Assembly: GCF_001879105.1 (NCBI RefSeq)
Contig: NZ_MLCF01000120.1
Coordinates: forward strand, 1-46,689
From: Mangrovactinospora gilvigrisea
Lineage (GTDB): Bacteria > Actinomycetota > Actinomycetes > Streptomycetales > Streptomycetaceae
Direction: 5' to 3'
Length of the DNA stretch: 46,689 nucleotides
The notes under the pieces are model-generated. The model was not told the DNA's origin. It made no database searches and worked only from the letters and a program-made list of their open reading frames with translations. Positions 25,425 through 33,672 of the stretch are shown in pieces; position 1 is the first letter of the stretch, and the number at the start of each line of letters is the position of its first letter. The position numbers and the translations under genes were made by a program.

Positions 25425-26176
25425 CCGAGGAACGCGCGGAAAGACCGGATCCGGCGGGCGCGCAGGGGCGCTTCCCGCCGATCCTGATGTACCACTCGGT
25501 GGCGCACACCGCCGACGACCCGTACAACATCACCGTCACCCCGGAGCGGCTCGACCGGCAGCTGGCCTGGCTGCGGCGGCGCGGCCTGCGCGGCGTCTCC
25601 GTCGCCGAGCTGCTGGACGCGCACACCGCCGGCCGCTCCCGCGGCATGGTCGGGCTCACCTTCGACGACGGCTACGCCGACTTCGCCGAGCACGCCCTGC
25701 CGGTGCTGCGCCGCCACCGCTGCACCGCCACCCTCTATGTGGTGGCCGGCCGGATCGGCGAGGTCAACGCCTGGGACGAGCAGGGCGACCGGCGCCGCCT
25801 GCTGGACGCCGACGGGGTGCGGGCGATGGCCCGGGCCGGCGTCGAGATCGGCGCGCACGGCATGCTGCACCGCCACATGGCCGGCCTTCCCGAGGCCGAG
25901 CTCAAGGACGAGACGGCCGGCTGCCGCGCCCTGCTGGAGGAGGTGCTGGGCCGCGCCCCGGCCGGCTTCTGCTACCCCTACGGCGAGGCGGACGCCGCCG
26001 CGGCGGCGGCCGTCGAGGACGCCGGCTTCGCGTACGCCTGCGGCATCCGGCGCACCGGGCTGACGGGCCGCTGGGCGCTGCCCCGCCGCTACGTCGGCTC
26101 CATGGACGTGTGGTGGCGGCTGGAGGCGAAGCTCCTCAAGCAGCGCCTCACCGAGCGCGGCGGGGTGCCGCTGTGA
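25421..26176 (+). CDS. NodB-domain polysaccharide deacetylase (CE4)
   Basis: The 251-residue protein has the CE4 metal-site motifs: TFDDGYADF (catalytic Asp and metal Asp), HGMLH (the two metal histidines, H-x3-H), and CYPYGEAD. No signal peptide or membrane helix is obvious, so it may act on the lipid-linked or polymerised glycan from the cytoplasmic side, or be exported in an unrecognised way. It probably removes N- or O-acetyl groups, changing charge or adhesion of the polymer. The ATG has GGGGAAGGG upstream and overlaps the previous stop; the GTG of the next gene overlaps its own stop. Confidence 0.92.
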   Translation: MTEERAERPDPAGAQGRFPPILMYHSVAHTADDPYNITVTPERLDRQLAWLRRRGLRGVSVAELLDAHTAGRSRGMVGLTFDDGYADFAEHALPVLRRHRCTATLYVVAGRIGEVNAWDEQGDRRRLLDADGVRAMARAGVEIGAHGMLHRHMAGLPEAELKDETAGCRALLEEVLGRAPAGFCYPYGEADAAAAAAVEDAGFAYACGIRRTGLTGRWALPRRYVGSMDVWWRLEAKLLKQRLTERGGVPL

Positions 26177-27543
26177 CGCCGCCGCTGAGGGTCCTCCATG
26201 TGATCACCGGGCTCGCCGCCGGCGGCGCCGAGCAGCAGCTGCGGCTGCTGCTGCGGCACCTGCCCGAGGAGCGGGTGCGCTGCGAGGTCGCGGTGCTCAC
26301 CAACCCCGGGATGCTCGCCGAGCTGATCGCCGCCGACGGGGTGCCGGTCGCCGACGTGGGGATGCGCGGCAACCGGGACTTCGCCGCCACCCGCCGCCTC
26401 ACCCGGATGATCGGCGCCGGCGGCCGGGACGGCGCCTACGATCTGGTGCACGTCCATCTCTACCGGGCGATGCTGCACGGCCGGCTGGCCGCCCGGCTCG
26501 CCGGGGTGCCGCACCTTCTCGCCACCGAGCACTCGCTCCATCCGGAGCGGATCGAGGGACGGCGCGTCAACGCGGCGATCCGCGGCCTCTACGTCGCCGG
26601 GGAGCGGCTGGGGGAGATGACGGTCGCCGTCTCGGACGCCGTCGCCGAGGCGCTCGCCGGCTGGCGGGTGCCCGCCTCCCGGGTGCGGGTGCTGCCCAAC
26701 GCCCTGGACACGGCCGCGTTCGCGCACCGCCCGGAGCGGCGCGCCGAGCTGCGCGGCCGGCTCTCGATACCCGGCGACCGGCCGGTGATCGCCGCGGTGG
26801 GGCGGCTGGAGGCCGACAAGGAGTGGCCGGTGCTGCTGCGCGCGGTCGCCGCGATGGCCGACACCGAGCCGCTGCTCGCCGTCGTCGGCGAGGGCTCGCG
26901 CCGGGCCGAGCTGACGGCGCTCGCCGAGCGGTTGGGGATCGCCCGGCGGGTGGTGTTCACCGGGGAGTCGGGTGAGGTCGCCTCCTGGCTGGACGCGGCG
27001 GACGCGCTGGCGTCGCCGTCGCCCCGGGAGACGTTCAACCTGGCGGTCGTCGAGGGGCTGGCGGCGGGGCTGCCGGTCGCCTGGCGGTGCGCGCCGGCGC
27101 TGGCCCGGGCCCGCCTGGACGCGGGGATGGCGCGGCAGGTGGGGACCGACGAGGCGGGTGCGTGGCGCGAGGCGCTGGAGGGTCTGCTGACGGCGCATCC
27201 GCCGACGGGGGTTCGGGCGTCTGTACCCGTGGGGGTTCTGGAGAGGTTCTCACCGGAGAGGCTGGGGGCCTCGATGGCCTCGCTGTACGAGGAGTTGGCG
27301 GGTCGTCCGGGGCTCCGGAGGATCGCCGCGGGGCGTGCGGTCCGCCGCCGCGCGGCCGGCCGCCCCTACTCGCTCGCGCCCACCCGGCGGAGCCGCACGT
27401 CCAGCAAAAGTCCCGCGCCCCTGACGGGGCGTGCGGCGCCAAGGCTTGAGCCCGGCGTTCGGGGCGGCGAGGGGGATCGCCTGCCGGACGGGTCCGGGCC
27501 CGATACACATCCGCACAGCTTGACGGAAGGTCACCATGGCTGA
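26173..27543 (+). CDS. GT4-family glycosyltransferase with an unusual C-terminal tail
   Basis: The 456-residue GT-B enzyme has the family N-terminus (LRVLHVITGLAAGGAEQQLRLLL), the conserved HVHLYRAMLHGRLAA region, the donor-site start VGRLEADKEWPVLL and the E-x7-E motif in SPRETFNLAVVEGLAAGLPV. The GTG at 26173 overlaps the deacetylase stop (GTGA). The enzyme proper seems to end near residue 380 (LYEELAG). The last 75 or so residues are Arg/Pro/Gly-rich, and their DNA (27320-27535) has weaker codon bias and contains a small hairpin (27416-27431), as if an old intergenic segment had become coding. The ORF overlaps the next gene by 8 bases. Confidence 0.88.
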   Translation: MTPPLRVLHVITGLAAGGAEQQLRLLLRHLPEERVRCEVAVLTNPGMLAELIAADGVPVADVGMRGNRDFAATRRLTRMIGAGGRDGAYDLVHVHLYRAMLHGRLAARLAGVPHLLATEHSLHPERIEGRRVNAAIRGLYVAGERLGEMTVAVSDAVAEALAGWRVPASRVRVLPNALDTAAFAHRPERRAELRGRLSIPGDRPVIAAVGRLEADKEWPVLLRAVAAMADTEPLLAVVGEGSRRAELTALAERLGIARRVVFTGESGEVASWLDAADALASPSPRETFNLAVVEGLAAGLPVAWRCAPALARARLDAGMARQVGTDEAGAWREALEGLLTAHPPTGVRASVPVGVLERFSPERLGASMASLYEELAGRPGLRRIAAGRAVRRRAAGRPYSLAPTRRSRTSSKSPAPLTGRAAPRLEPGVRGGEGDRLPDGSGPDTHPHSLTEGHHG

Positions 27544-28327
27544 CTCGGCCCGGATTCTGCGCAACCTCATGCGACGGTGGTGGCTGGTGCTGCTCGCCGT
27601 CGTCGTCGGCGTCGGCGGCGGGGCGGCCTATGCGTTCAGCGCCGCCAAGTCCTACAGCGCGTCCGCCTATGTGGTGGTCTCGCCGACCAGCCGCGCCGCG
27701 ACGGCCGACAACACCCTGGCCACCAACTTCGCCCAGGCGTACGGCAGGATCGCCGCCCAGCCGCAGGTGCTCGCCCCGGCGGCGACCACCCGCGGCATGA
27801 CCGAGGACGACCTGCGCCGCCATGTGGCGCCGCAGACCTCGCCGGACGCGCCGATCGTCCAGATCACCGGCAGCGCCGCGCTGCCCGCCGCGGCCTCGGC
27901 GAACGCCAACGCCACGGCCAACGCGCTGGTGGCGTTCGGCAACCAGCACTCCACCGACACCCAGGTGCGGCTCTCGGTGCTCTCCGCCGCCACCGCGCCG
28001 ACCGCCCCCAGCTCGCCGAAGAAGTCGCTGGACATCGCGGTCGGCGCGGCCGCCGGCCTGCTGCTCGGCGCGCTCGCCGGGCTGCTGCGCTCGACGCCCG
28101 CCTCCAGCGGTGCGAACGGCCTTGCGTCGGGCTCCGGATCCGGGCCCGGCCCGCTGCCCAACCAGGTGCCGTCACCGGCCCCGTCGCGTCCGGCGACGCC
28201 GGAGGGCTGGGGCGAGGGCGGCGGCTACGGGCCGCCCGCCGGGCCGTCGGCGTCCGGGGGGACGCCGGCCGGCAAGAGCGCCAACAGCGCGTCGAAGGCC
28301 GCCCCGGGCAAGGGGTCCGGCCGATGA
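27536..28327 (+). CDS. Wzz-like chain-length/co-polymerase membrane protein
   Basis: The 263-residue protein has an N-terminal helix (about 17-37, WWLVLLAVVVGVGGGAAYAF), an extracellular part (about 38-160) and a second helix (about 165-185, LDIAVGAAAGLLLGALAGLL), preceded by the APTAPSSPKK proline region, as in polysaccharide co-polymerases. It lacks a tyrosine-kinase domain; the C-terminal 75 residues are a Gly/Pro/Ser-rich cytoplasmic tail. It should set the length of the polymer made by the Wzy module two genes upstream. The ATG has GGAAGG five bases upstream. The stop overlaps the next ATG. Confidence 0.85.
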   Translation: MADSARILRNLMRRWWLVLLAVVVGVGGGAAYAFSAAKSYSASAYVVVSPTSRAATADNTLATNFAQAYGRIAAQPQVLAPAATTRGMTEDDLRRHVAPQTSPDAPIVQITGSAALPAAASANANATANALVAFGNQHSTDTQVRLSVLSAATAPTAPSSPKKSLDIAVGAAAGLLLGALAGLLRSTPASSGANGLASGSGSGPGPLPNQVPSPAPSRPATPEGWGEGGGYGPPAGPSASGGTPAGKSANSASKAAPGKGSGR

Positions 28328-29649
28328 GGTCCACCGGAACGGGGGAGGCGGCGGGCATGCCGAGGACATCGCGAACACCAAGGATCTCGAAGCCGCAGGG
28401 CGGCCCGCGCCGCCCCCATGTGCCGCGCGTGCTGCGGGTACCGCCCATCACGCTGGCCTCGCGCACCGGCCGGGACGGCTGGAGCAGCGAGATCCTCACC
28501 GACCCGGCCGCGTTCACCGCGCTCGCCGCCGAGTGGGACGCGCTGCACGCCGTCTGCTCCACCGCCACGCCGTTCCAGACCCGCGGCTGGCTCGCCTCCT
28601 GGTGGCGCCACTACGGCGGGCACGACCGGCTGCGGCTGGCGGTGGTGCGGCGCAGCGGCCGGCTGGTGGCCCTCGCCCCGATGATGATCGTGCGGCGCGG
28701 GCCCTGGTGGGTGCTCTCCGCGATCGGCGCCGGGATCTCCGACTTCGCCGATGTGCTGGTGGACGACGCCCGCGGCACGGCGGAGCCGTCCGAGGTGCGG
28801 GAGGCGGTGCGCCGGCTCGGCTGGACGCTGCTGCGCATCCCCGGCTGGCAGGTGATCGACCTGCGCGAGGTGCGGCCGGGCGCCTCCGCCTTCCGGCTGC
28901 TGGACGTCTGGCCGGGCGCGCGGGCCCGGCTCGCCGACTCGGTCTGCATGCAGCTGCCGTCCCGTCCCATCGAGGAGTTCGTGCGGAGCCTGTCGCACCG
29001 CACCGGCTCCAAGACCCGCAGCAAGATCCGGAAGATCGACGCGCTCGGCCTGAAGGTGGAGCGGGTCGAGGCGGACGAGGCCGCGGACGCCGCGTCCGCC
29101 GTCCTCGACCTGCACCGCCGGCTGTGGGTGGGGCGCGGCATCACGCCGGAGCACCTCAAGGGCCGCTTCGAGGGCCATCTGCGCACCGCGACGCGGGAGA
29201 TGGCGGCCGCGGGCCAGGCCGAGGTGCTGCTCTACCGGCACGGCGACGAGCTGGTCGCGGGCGACCTGGTGCTGGTCGGGCACGACATGGTCGGGCCGTA
29301 CCTGTACGGCGTGCACCCGGAGTTCCGCAACAAGGTGGACGTGGCCGTGCTGCTGCTGCGCCAGAACCTGGTGCTGGCGCAGGACCTGGGCCTGCCGGTG
29401 CTGAGCCTGCTGCGCGGCCAGGAGCCGTACAAGGTGCGCTGGCACCCGCAGGAGGAGCACAACTCCCGGGTGCTGCTGGCCCGCCGCGGGCGGCTCGGCG
29501 AGGGCGAGCTGACCGGCTACCGGGCGCTGGCCCGCGGCCGGCGGAAGGCCGCGGACCTGGTGAAGGAGCGGATGCCGAAGGCGGTCGAGGGCCGGGAGCG
29601 GCTGCGGCGCGCCCGTTCGGCGATGATCGAGAGAGGGTGGGGTGGTTGA
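28324..29649 (+). CDS. CelD/FemAB-like GNAT acyltransferase
   Basis: The 441-residue protein matches the long GNAT class (Acetyltransf_6, COG5653 type) often found in exopolysaccharide clusters. The core (about 60-400) includes PFQTRGWLASWWRHYGG, SHRTGSKTRSKIRKIDALGLKVE, and the acyl-CoA region VLLYRHGDELVAGDLVLVGHDMVGPYLYGVHPEF. It may acylate an amino sugar, acting with the deacetylase two genes upstream. The basic N-terminus (about 1-45) is probably disordered. The ATG overlaps the Wzz-like stop. It is the last gene of the operon, followed by a strong hairpin. Confidence 0.82.
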   Translation: MRSTGTGEAAGMPRTSRTPRISKPQGGPRRPHVPRVLRVPPITLASRTGRDGWSSEILTDPAAFTALAAEWDALHAVCSTATPFQTRGWLASWWRHYGGHDRLRLAVVRRSGRLVALAPMMIVRRGPWWVLSAIGAGISDFADVLVDDARGTAEPSEVREAVRRLGWTLLRIPGWQVIDLREVRPGASAFRLLDVWPGARARLADSVCMQLPSRPIEEFVRSLSHRTGSKTRSKIRKIDALGLKVERVEADEAADAASAVLDLHRRLWVGRGITPEHLKGRFEGHLRTATREMAAAGQAEVLLYRHGDELVAGDLVLVGHDMVGPYLYGVHPEFRNKVDVAVLLLRQNLVLAQDLGLPVLSLLRGQEPYKVRWHPQEEHNSRVLLARRGRLGEGELTGYRALARGRRKAADLVKERMPKAVEGRERLRRARSAMIERGWGG

Positions 29650-29664
29650 CCCGATCCGCAACGG

Positions 29665-29690
29665 CTCGCTGCGTCCCCAAACGCAGCGAG
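29665..29690. terminator. Bidirectional terminator between the exopolysaccharide operon and the GH26-like gene
   Basis: Ten-base perfect arms (29665-29674 and 29681-29690) around a CCCCAA loop, 15 bases after the acyltransferase stop and 34 bases after the convergent glycosidase stop. The placement fits both genes. Confidence 0.8.
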
Positions 29691-29723
29691 GCGTCACCGG
29701 GGGCGTGCGCCCCCATGTCCGGC

Positions 29724-30857
29724 TCAGCCCGCCGCCGACCTCATCCCCGACCGGTACGCCTGCGCCGACTGCGTGTTGCTGCCGCAGCCCCAGTCGCCCG
29801 AGCCGTAGACGCCGTGCGGGCAGTAGTTGGTGATGGTCTGGTAGGCCACGTTGTGGGTCGCGATCCACTTCAGCATGTCGGTGACGAACGCCGTGTCGTC
29901 GCCGTGCCGGAAGAGCCCCCACTCGGGATAGGAGACCGGCTTGCCGTGCTTGGCGGCGAAGTCGACCTGGTCCTCCAGGCCGTCCGGCTGGTCCACGTAG
30001 TCGCGCCAGGTGCTGCCCGGCTCCTGGTCGTAGCTGTCCATGCCGATGATGTCGACGACGTCGTCGCCCGGGTAGCACTTCTCCCAGGAGATGGCGTCGG
30101 TGCCCCGGCTGGGGTCGAAGTCGAACCTGAACTTCTGGCCGGGCACCGAGCGCATGGTGGCGACGATCGAGCGCCAGTACGTCTTCCAGGCCGTCGGGTC
30201 GGGGCCGCAGCGGCCGGTGTAGGTGATGCCGTTCATCTCCCACCCCAGCACGATCACCGCCCCGTTCATGCCGTCCGACACCAGGTTCTGCGCCAGCGCC
30301 CGGTAGTGCGCGTCGAACGCGCCGCCGGCGCCCTGCCGCAGGATGCCGCGCACCTGGTCGTCGCTGAGGTTGTCCTCGTTGCGGTCGGACATCGGGACGT
30401 TGAGCACCAGGATGCGGCCCGACTTCTGCTTCACCCACTGGGACCAGGGCCCCAGGATGTCGTCGCTGCCCTCGATGTCCGACCAGGACCCGCCGCGCAG
30501 ATAGGTGTGGCCGACGGTCACCGGCCCGGCCCCGGCCCAGGCCTCGAAACCGGCCACCTTGGAGACGCCGTCGTCCCCGGAGCCCAGGAAGGCCCCGAAC
30601 GGCACCTGGTGACGGGCCGTCTGATGGCGGTGCGGCTTCGGCGGCGGATGGCTGCCGCCGTCCCGTCCGAGCAGCGCGTCGCGGGCGAGCAGCGCTGCCC
30701 CGGCGACGATCACCAGCCCCAGCACGACCGATGCGGCGAGCAGCCGCGGCCTGCGGCGCAACCGCCGGCCGCGGCCGCTCGCCTCCCCCTTCTCGGCACC
30801 CCTGTCCCCGGTGCCACGGCCGCCCCTGCGGGCCCCGCGGTTGCGTCTGGCATTCAT
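29724..30857 (-). CDS. Membrane-anchored GH26-like glycoside hydrolase
   Basis: The 377-residue protein has a basic cytoplasmic N-terminus, one membrane helix (about 43-60, LLAASVVLGLVIVAGAALLA) and an extracellular TIM barrel. LGWEMNG matches the GH26 acid/base region (Glu207; HEMNG in relatives) and SYPEWGLF holds the expected nucleophile Glu312. Known GH26 enzymes cleave beta-mannan, beta-1,3-xylan or mixed-linkage glucan; the substrate here is not known. Facing the exopolysaccharide operon, it may trim or release that polymer. I chose the ATG at 30855-30857, which has a G-rich ribosome-binding site; an ATG eight codons upstream (30881) is possible. Confidence 0.85.
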   Translation of the reverse strand: MNARRNRGARRGGRGTGDRGAEKGEASGRGRRLRRRPRLLAASVVLGLVIVAGAALLARDALLGRDGGSHPPPKPHRHQTARHQVPFGAFLGSGDDGVSKVAGFEAWAGAGPVTVGHTYLRGGSWSDIEGSDDILGPWSQWVKQKSGRILVLNVPMSDRNEDNLSDDQVRGILRQGAGGAFDAHYRALAQNLVSDGMNGAVIVLGWEMNGITYTGRCGPDPTAWKTYWRSIVATMRSVPGQKFRFDFDPSRGTDAISWEKCYPGDDVVDIIGMDSYDQEPGSTWRDYVDQPDGLEDQVDFAAKHGKPVSYPEWGLFRHGDDTAFVTDMLKWIATHNVAYQTITNYCPHGVYGSGDWGCGSNTQSAQAYRSGMRSAAG

Positions 30858-30976
30858 GCCTGCCCCCCAATCCGGAGCCATCGGCCCCGGAACCCTCGAA
30901 CGGGTGAACCCCCGTCACATCATCCCGCAATAACGGCCTTTGTCGACACTCTTGCACGTTTCCCTGTGGAGGCCGC

Positions 30977-32290
30977 ATGAGTGGGTTCGGGCTTGACAGC
31001 GCGGTGCCGGCATTGGTGCTTCGCATCGACCGAAACCCGTTGCACCACGGCACGCTCGGCGCGATCCGCTCGCTCGGACGCGCCGGTGTCGAGGTGCATG
31101 CAGTTCTGGAGGACCGCGGCGTGCCCGCGGCCCGCTCCCGCTATCTGCGCCGCGTCTACCCGATGGGCCCCGAACCCGGTCCCGTGCTGCTCGGCGGGCT
31201 GCTGCGGCTCGGCGAGCGCATCGGGCGCCCGACGCTCCTGGTCACCATGGACGACGCCGGGGCGCTCTTCGCCGCCGAGAACGCCGAGGCGCTCCGCGAG
31301 CGGTTCCTGCTGCCCGTCCCCAAGGACGCCGGGCTGCCGCGGCGGCTCGCCGACAAGCAGGCCGTCGCCGAGCTGTGCCGCTCCTGGGGCGTGCCGCACC
31401 CGCGCACCGAGGCGCCGGCCGACGCGCTCGGGCTGCGCGCCGCGGTCGCCGCGCTCGGGCTGCCGCTGATCGCCAAGTGGGCGCGCCCCTGGCTGCTGCC
31501 GGCGGCGGCGACCGCGAGCGCGGCGGCGCCGCCGCTGCGCAGCACCCAGGTGGTGCGCACCCGGGCCGAGGCCGAGGCGCTCTTCGCGCGCCGCGGCGAG
31601 GCCGGGACAACGTTGCTTCTGCAGGAGCTGCTGCCGGAGTCGCCGCAGGGCGACTGGTTCTTCCACGGCTACTTCGACGCGGCCGGGCGGTGCCTCTTCG
31701 GGGCGACGGGCCGCAAGGACCGCTCCTGGCCGCCGCACGCCGGGCTGACGGCGCTGGGCCGGTGGCTGCCCAACCCGGACATCTTCGGACTGGCGGAGCG
31801 GCTCGCCGGCGGAATCGGCTACCACGGCGTCGTCGACCTGGACTTCCGCCGCGAGCCGGGGACGGACCGCTACCACCTGCTGGACTTCAACCCGCGGCTG
31901 GGCGCGCAGTTCCGGCTCTTCGCGGACGGGTCCGGGCTGGACGTGGTCCGCGCGATGCACCTGGACCTGACGGGCCGCCGGGTGCCGGCGGTCCGGCCGC
32001 GGCCGGGGCGGGGGTTCTGGGTGGAGAACTACGACCCGGTCGGAGCGCTGCGGCTGATGCGGGAGGGGGAGCTCGCGCCGGCCGCGTTCGTGCGGTCGCT
32101 GCGGGGGGTCGGCGAGCGCGCATGGTTCGCGGCGGACGATCCGGTGCCGTTCGCGCTGATGTGGCGTCAACTGGCCGCGCGGGGCGCGGCACGGGCGCTG
32201 CGCGGGCGCGCGCGGCGGCGCGCGGACGAGGAGCAGGCGCCGGGCCGGGTCCCGCTGGAGCCGATCGCCGCGTCGGAGGGGCCCGCATGA
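30977..32290 (+). CDS. ATP-grasp enzyme, probable carboxylate-amine ligase type
   Basis: The 437-residue protein has a pre-ATP-grasp domain (ALVLRIDRNPLHHGTLGAIRSLGRAGVEV), the ATP-binding subdomain (PLIAKWARPWLL, then LLLQELLPESPQGDWFFHGY) and the metal/catalytic strand VVDLDFRREPGTDRYHLLDFNPRLGAQ, in which Asp, Glu and Asn ligands are visible. Such enzymes join a carboxylate to an amine via an acyl phosphate. Partners are not known; an amino acid decoration of the glycan or a separate small molecule are both possible. GTGGAGG lies upstream of the ATG. It diverges from the GH26-like gene across about 120 bases. Confidence 0.85.
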   Translation: MSGFGLDSAVPALVLRIDRNPLHHGTLGAIRSLGRAGVEVHAVLEDRGVPAARSRYLRRVYPMGPEPGPVLLGGLLRLGERIGRPTLLVTMDDAGALFAAENAEALRERFLLPVPKDAGLPRRLADKQAVAELCRSWGVPHPRTEAPADALGLRAAVAALGLPLIAKWARPWLLPAAATASAAAPPLRSTQVVRTRAEAEALFARRGEAGTTLLLQELLPESPQGDWFFHGYFDAAGRCLFGATGRKDRSWPPHAGLTALGRWLPNPDIFGLAERLAGGIGYHGVVDLDFRREPGTDRYHLLDFNPRLGAQFRLFADGSGLDVVRAMHLDLTGRRVPAVRPRPGRGFWVENYDPVGALRLMREGELAPAAFVRSLRGVGERAWFAADDPVPFALMWRQLAARGAARALRGRARRRADEEQAPGRVPLEPIAASEGPA

Positions 32291-32381
32291 ACGCGGCGGC
32301 TCGGCGGCGGCTGCGTGCCCCGCCTCGAAGGGCGATGACCCGGTCCCTAACCAGAACCACCTCCGAGGGGGAGGAAGCACC

Positions 32382-33608
32382 ATGCCGAACCAGAACCGAC
32401 CCGCCGACGTCACCGTCCTCGGCGCGGGCCCGTACGGGCTCTCCGTCGCCGCACACACCCGCGCCGCGGGCCTCCGCACCCGGCTGCTGGGCAAGCCCAT
32501 GAACACCTGGGCCGCCCACATGCCGTCCGGCATGCTCCTGAAGTCCGAGTGCTGGGCCTCGCACCTCTCCTCGCCCGCCGCCGGCAACGGCCTCGACGCC
32601 TGGTCGTCGGCGCACGGCCGGCCGTACGGCCACGGCACCCCCGTCCGCGTCGAGGACTTCATCGACTACGGCCGCTGGTTCGCCGAGAACGCCGCCGGCG
32701 GGGACGTCGAGGAGACCGCCGCCGTCCGGCTCGCCGGGGCGCCCGGCCGCTACGAGATCACCACCGCGGACGGCGAGGTCTTCCGCTCCCGCACCGTCGT
32801 CCTCGCGCTGGGCGTGCTGCCCTTCGCGCACCGTCCCGACGAGCTGGACGGCCTGGCCCCGGAGGTCGCCACGCACGCCGGCGACCTGCACGACCTCTCC
32901 CCGTTCAAGGGCCGCAAGGTCGCCGTCATCGGCGCCGGGCAGTCCGCCCTGGAGACGGCCGTGCTGCTCGCCGAGGCCGGCGCCGAGCCGCACCTGGTGG
33001 CGCGGAAGGACGCGCTGCGCTGGAACGGGCGGCCCACCCTGGAGGCGCGCTCGCGCATCGAGCGGCTGCGCGCGCCGGAGGGCGGCCTCGGCCCGGGGTG
33101 GCCCAACTGGATCTTCTCCAACCTGCCCGCCGCGATGCACCGCGCGCCCTCGCCGGCCCGGATGCACACCGTGCGCACCGCGCTCGGCCCCGCCGGGGCG
33201 TGGTGGCTGCGGGACCGCTTCGAGGGCGTCGTCCCGACCCTGCTGGGCCACCGGCTGGTGCGGGCGGCGCAGCGCGGGGACGGGGTCCGGCTGGAGCTGG
33301 AGGGCGAGGCGGGGCGCCACGTCCTCGACGCCGACCATGTGGTGGCCGGCACCGGCTACCGCGTCGACCTCGACCGGCTGGCGCTGATCGACCCGCAGCT
33401 GCGGGCCGGCATCCGGACCCGGGAGGGCTTCCCGGTGCTCGACCCGCACCTGCAGTCCTCGATGCCGGGCCTCTATGTCGTCGGCCTCGCCGCGGCGGGC
33501 TCCTTCGGCCCGGTGATGCGCTTCGTCTACGGGGCGCCGTTCGCGGCCAAGCGCGTTGCGGCGCGGCTGGAGCGGGGGCGCTCCCGGGCGGCGAAGCGCG
33601 CCGCGTGA
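32382..33608 (+). CDS. FAD-dependent oxidoreductase, flavin-monooxygenase-like
   Basis: The 408-residue protein has two Rossmann motifs: VTVLGAGPYGLSVAAH near the N-terminus for FAD and VAVIGAGQSALETAVLL near residue 183 for NAD(P)H, plus VVAGTGYRVDL and VVGLAAAGSFGPVMRFV toward the end. This is the layout of two-dinucleotide-binding flavoproteins such as FMO-like and ornithine-hydroxylase-like enzymes. The substrate is unknown. The ATG has an excellent GGGGAGGAAG ribosome-binding site. It follows the ATP-grasp gene by 91 bases and may share its transcript. Confidence 0.85.
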   Translation: MPNQNRPADVTVLGAGPYGLSVAAHTRAAGLRTRLLGKPMNTWAAHMPSGMLLKSECWASHLSSPAAGNGLDAWSSAHGRPYGHGTPVRVEDFIDYGRWFAENAAGGDVEETAAVRLAGAPGRYEITTADGEVFRSRTVVLALGVLPFAHRPDELDGLAPEVATHAGDLHDLSPFKGRKVAVIGAGQSALETAVLLAEAGAEPHLVARKDALRWNGRPTLEARSRIERLRAPEGGLGPGWPNWIFSNLPAAMHRAPSPARMHTVRTALGPAGAWWLRDRFEGVVPTLLGHRLVRAAQRGDGVRLELEGEAGRHVLDADHVVAGTGYRVDLDRLALIDPQLRAGIRTREGFPVLDPHLQSSMPGLYVVGLAAAGSFGPVMRFVYGAPFAAKRVAARLERGRSRAAKRAA

Positions 33609-33636
33609 TCGTCGCGGGGCCGGGGAACCGGCGCGG

Positions 33637-33672
33637 CCGCGGGTGGACCCTCGCTCACCCGCGCACCCGCGG
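33637..33672. terminator. Hairpin between the convergent flavoprotein and MFS genes
   Basis: CCGCGGGTG (33637-33645) can pair with CACCCGCG at 33656-33663 (10-base loop) or with the second copy CACCCGCGG at 33664-33672. It overlaps the MFS stop codon and lies about 30 bases after the flavoprotein stop. Confidence 0.6.

Noticed and set aside
32287..32502. ATGA-coupled ORF after the ATP-grasp gene
   Set aside because: It overlaps the flavoprotein gene, which has a far better ribosome-binding site and clear motifs.
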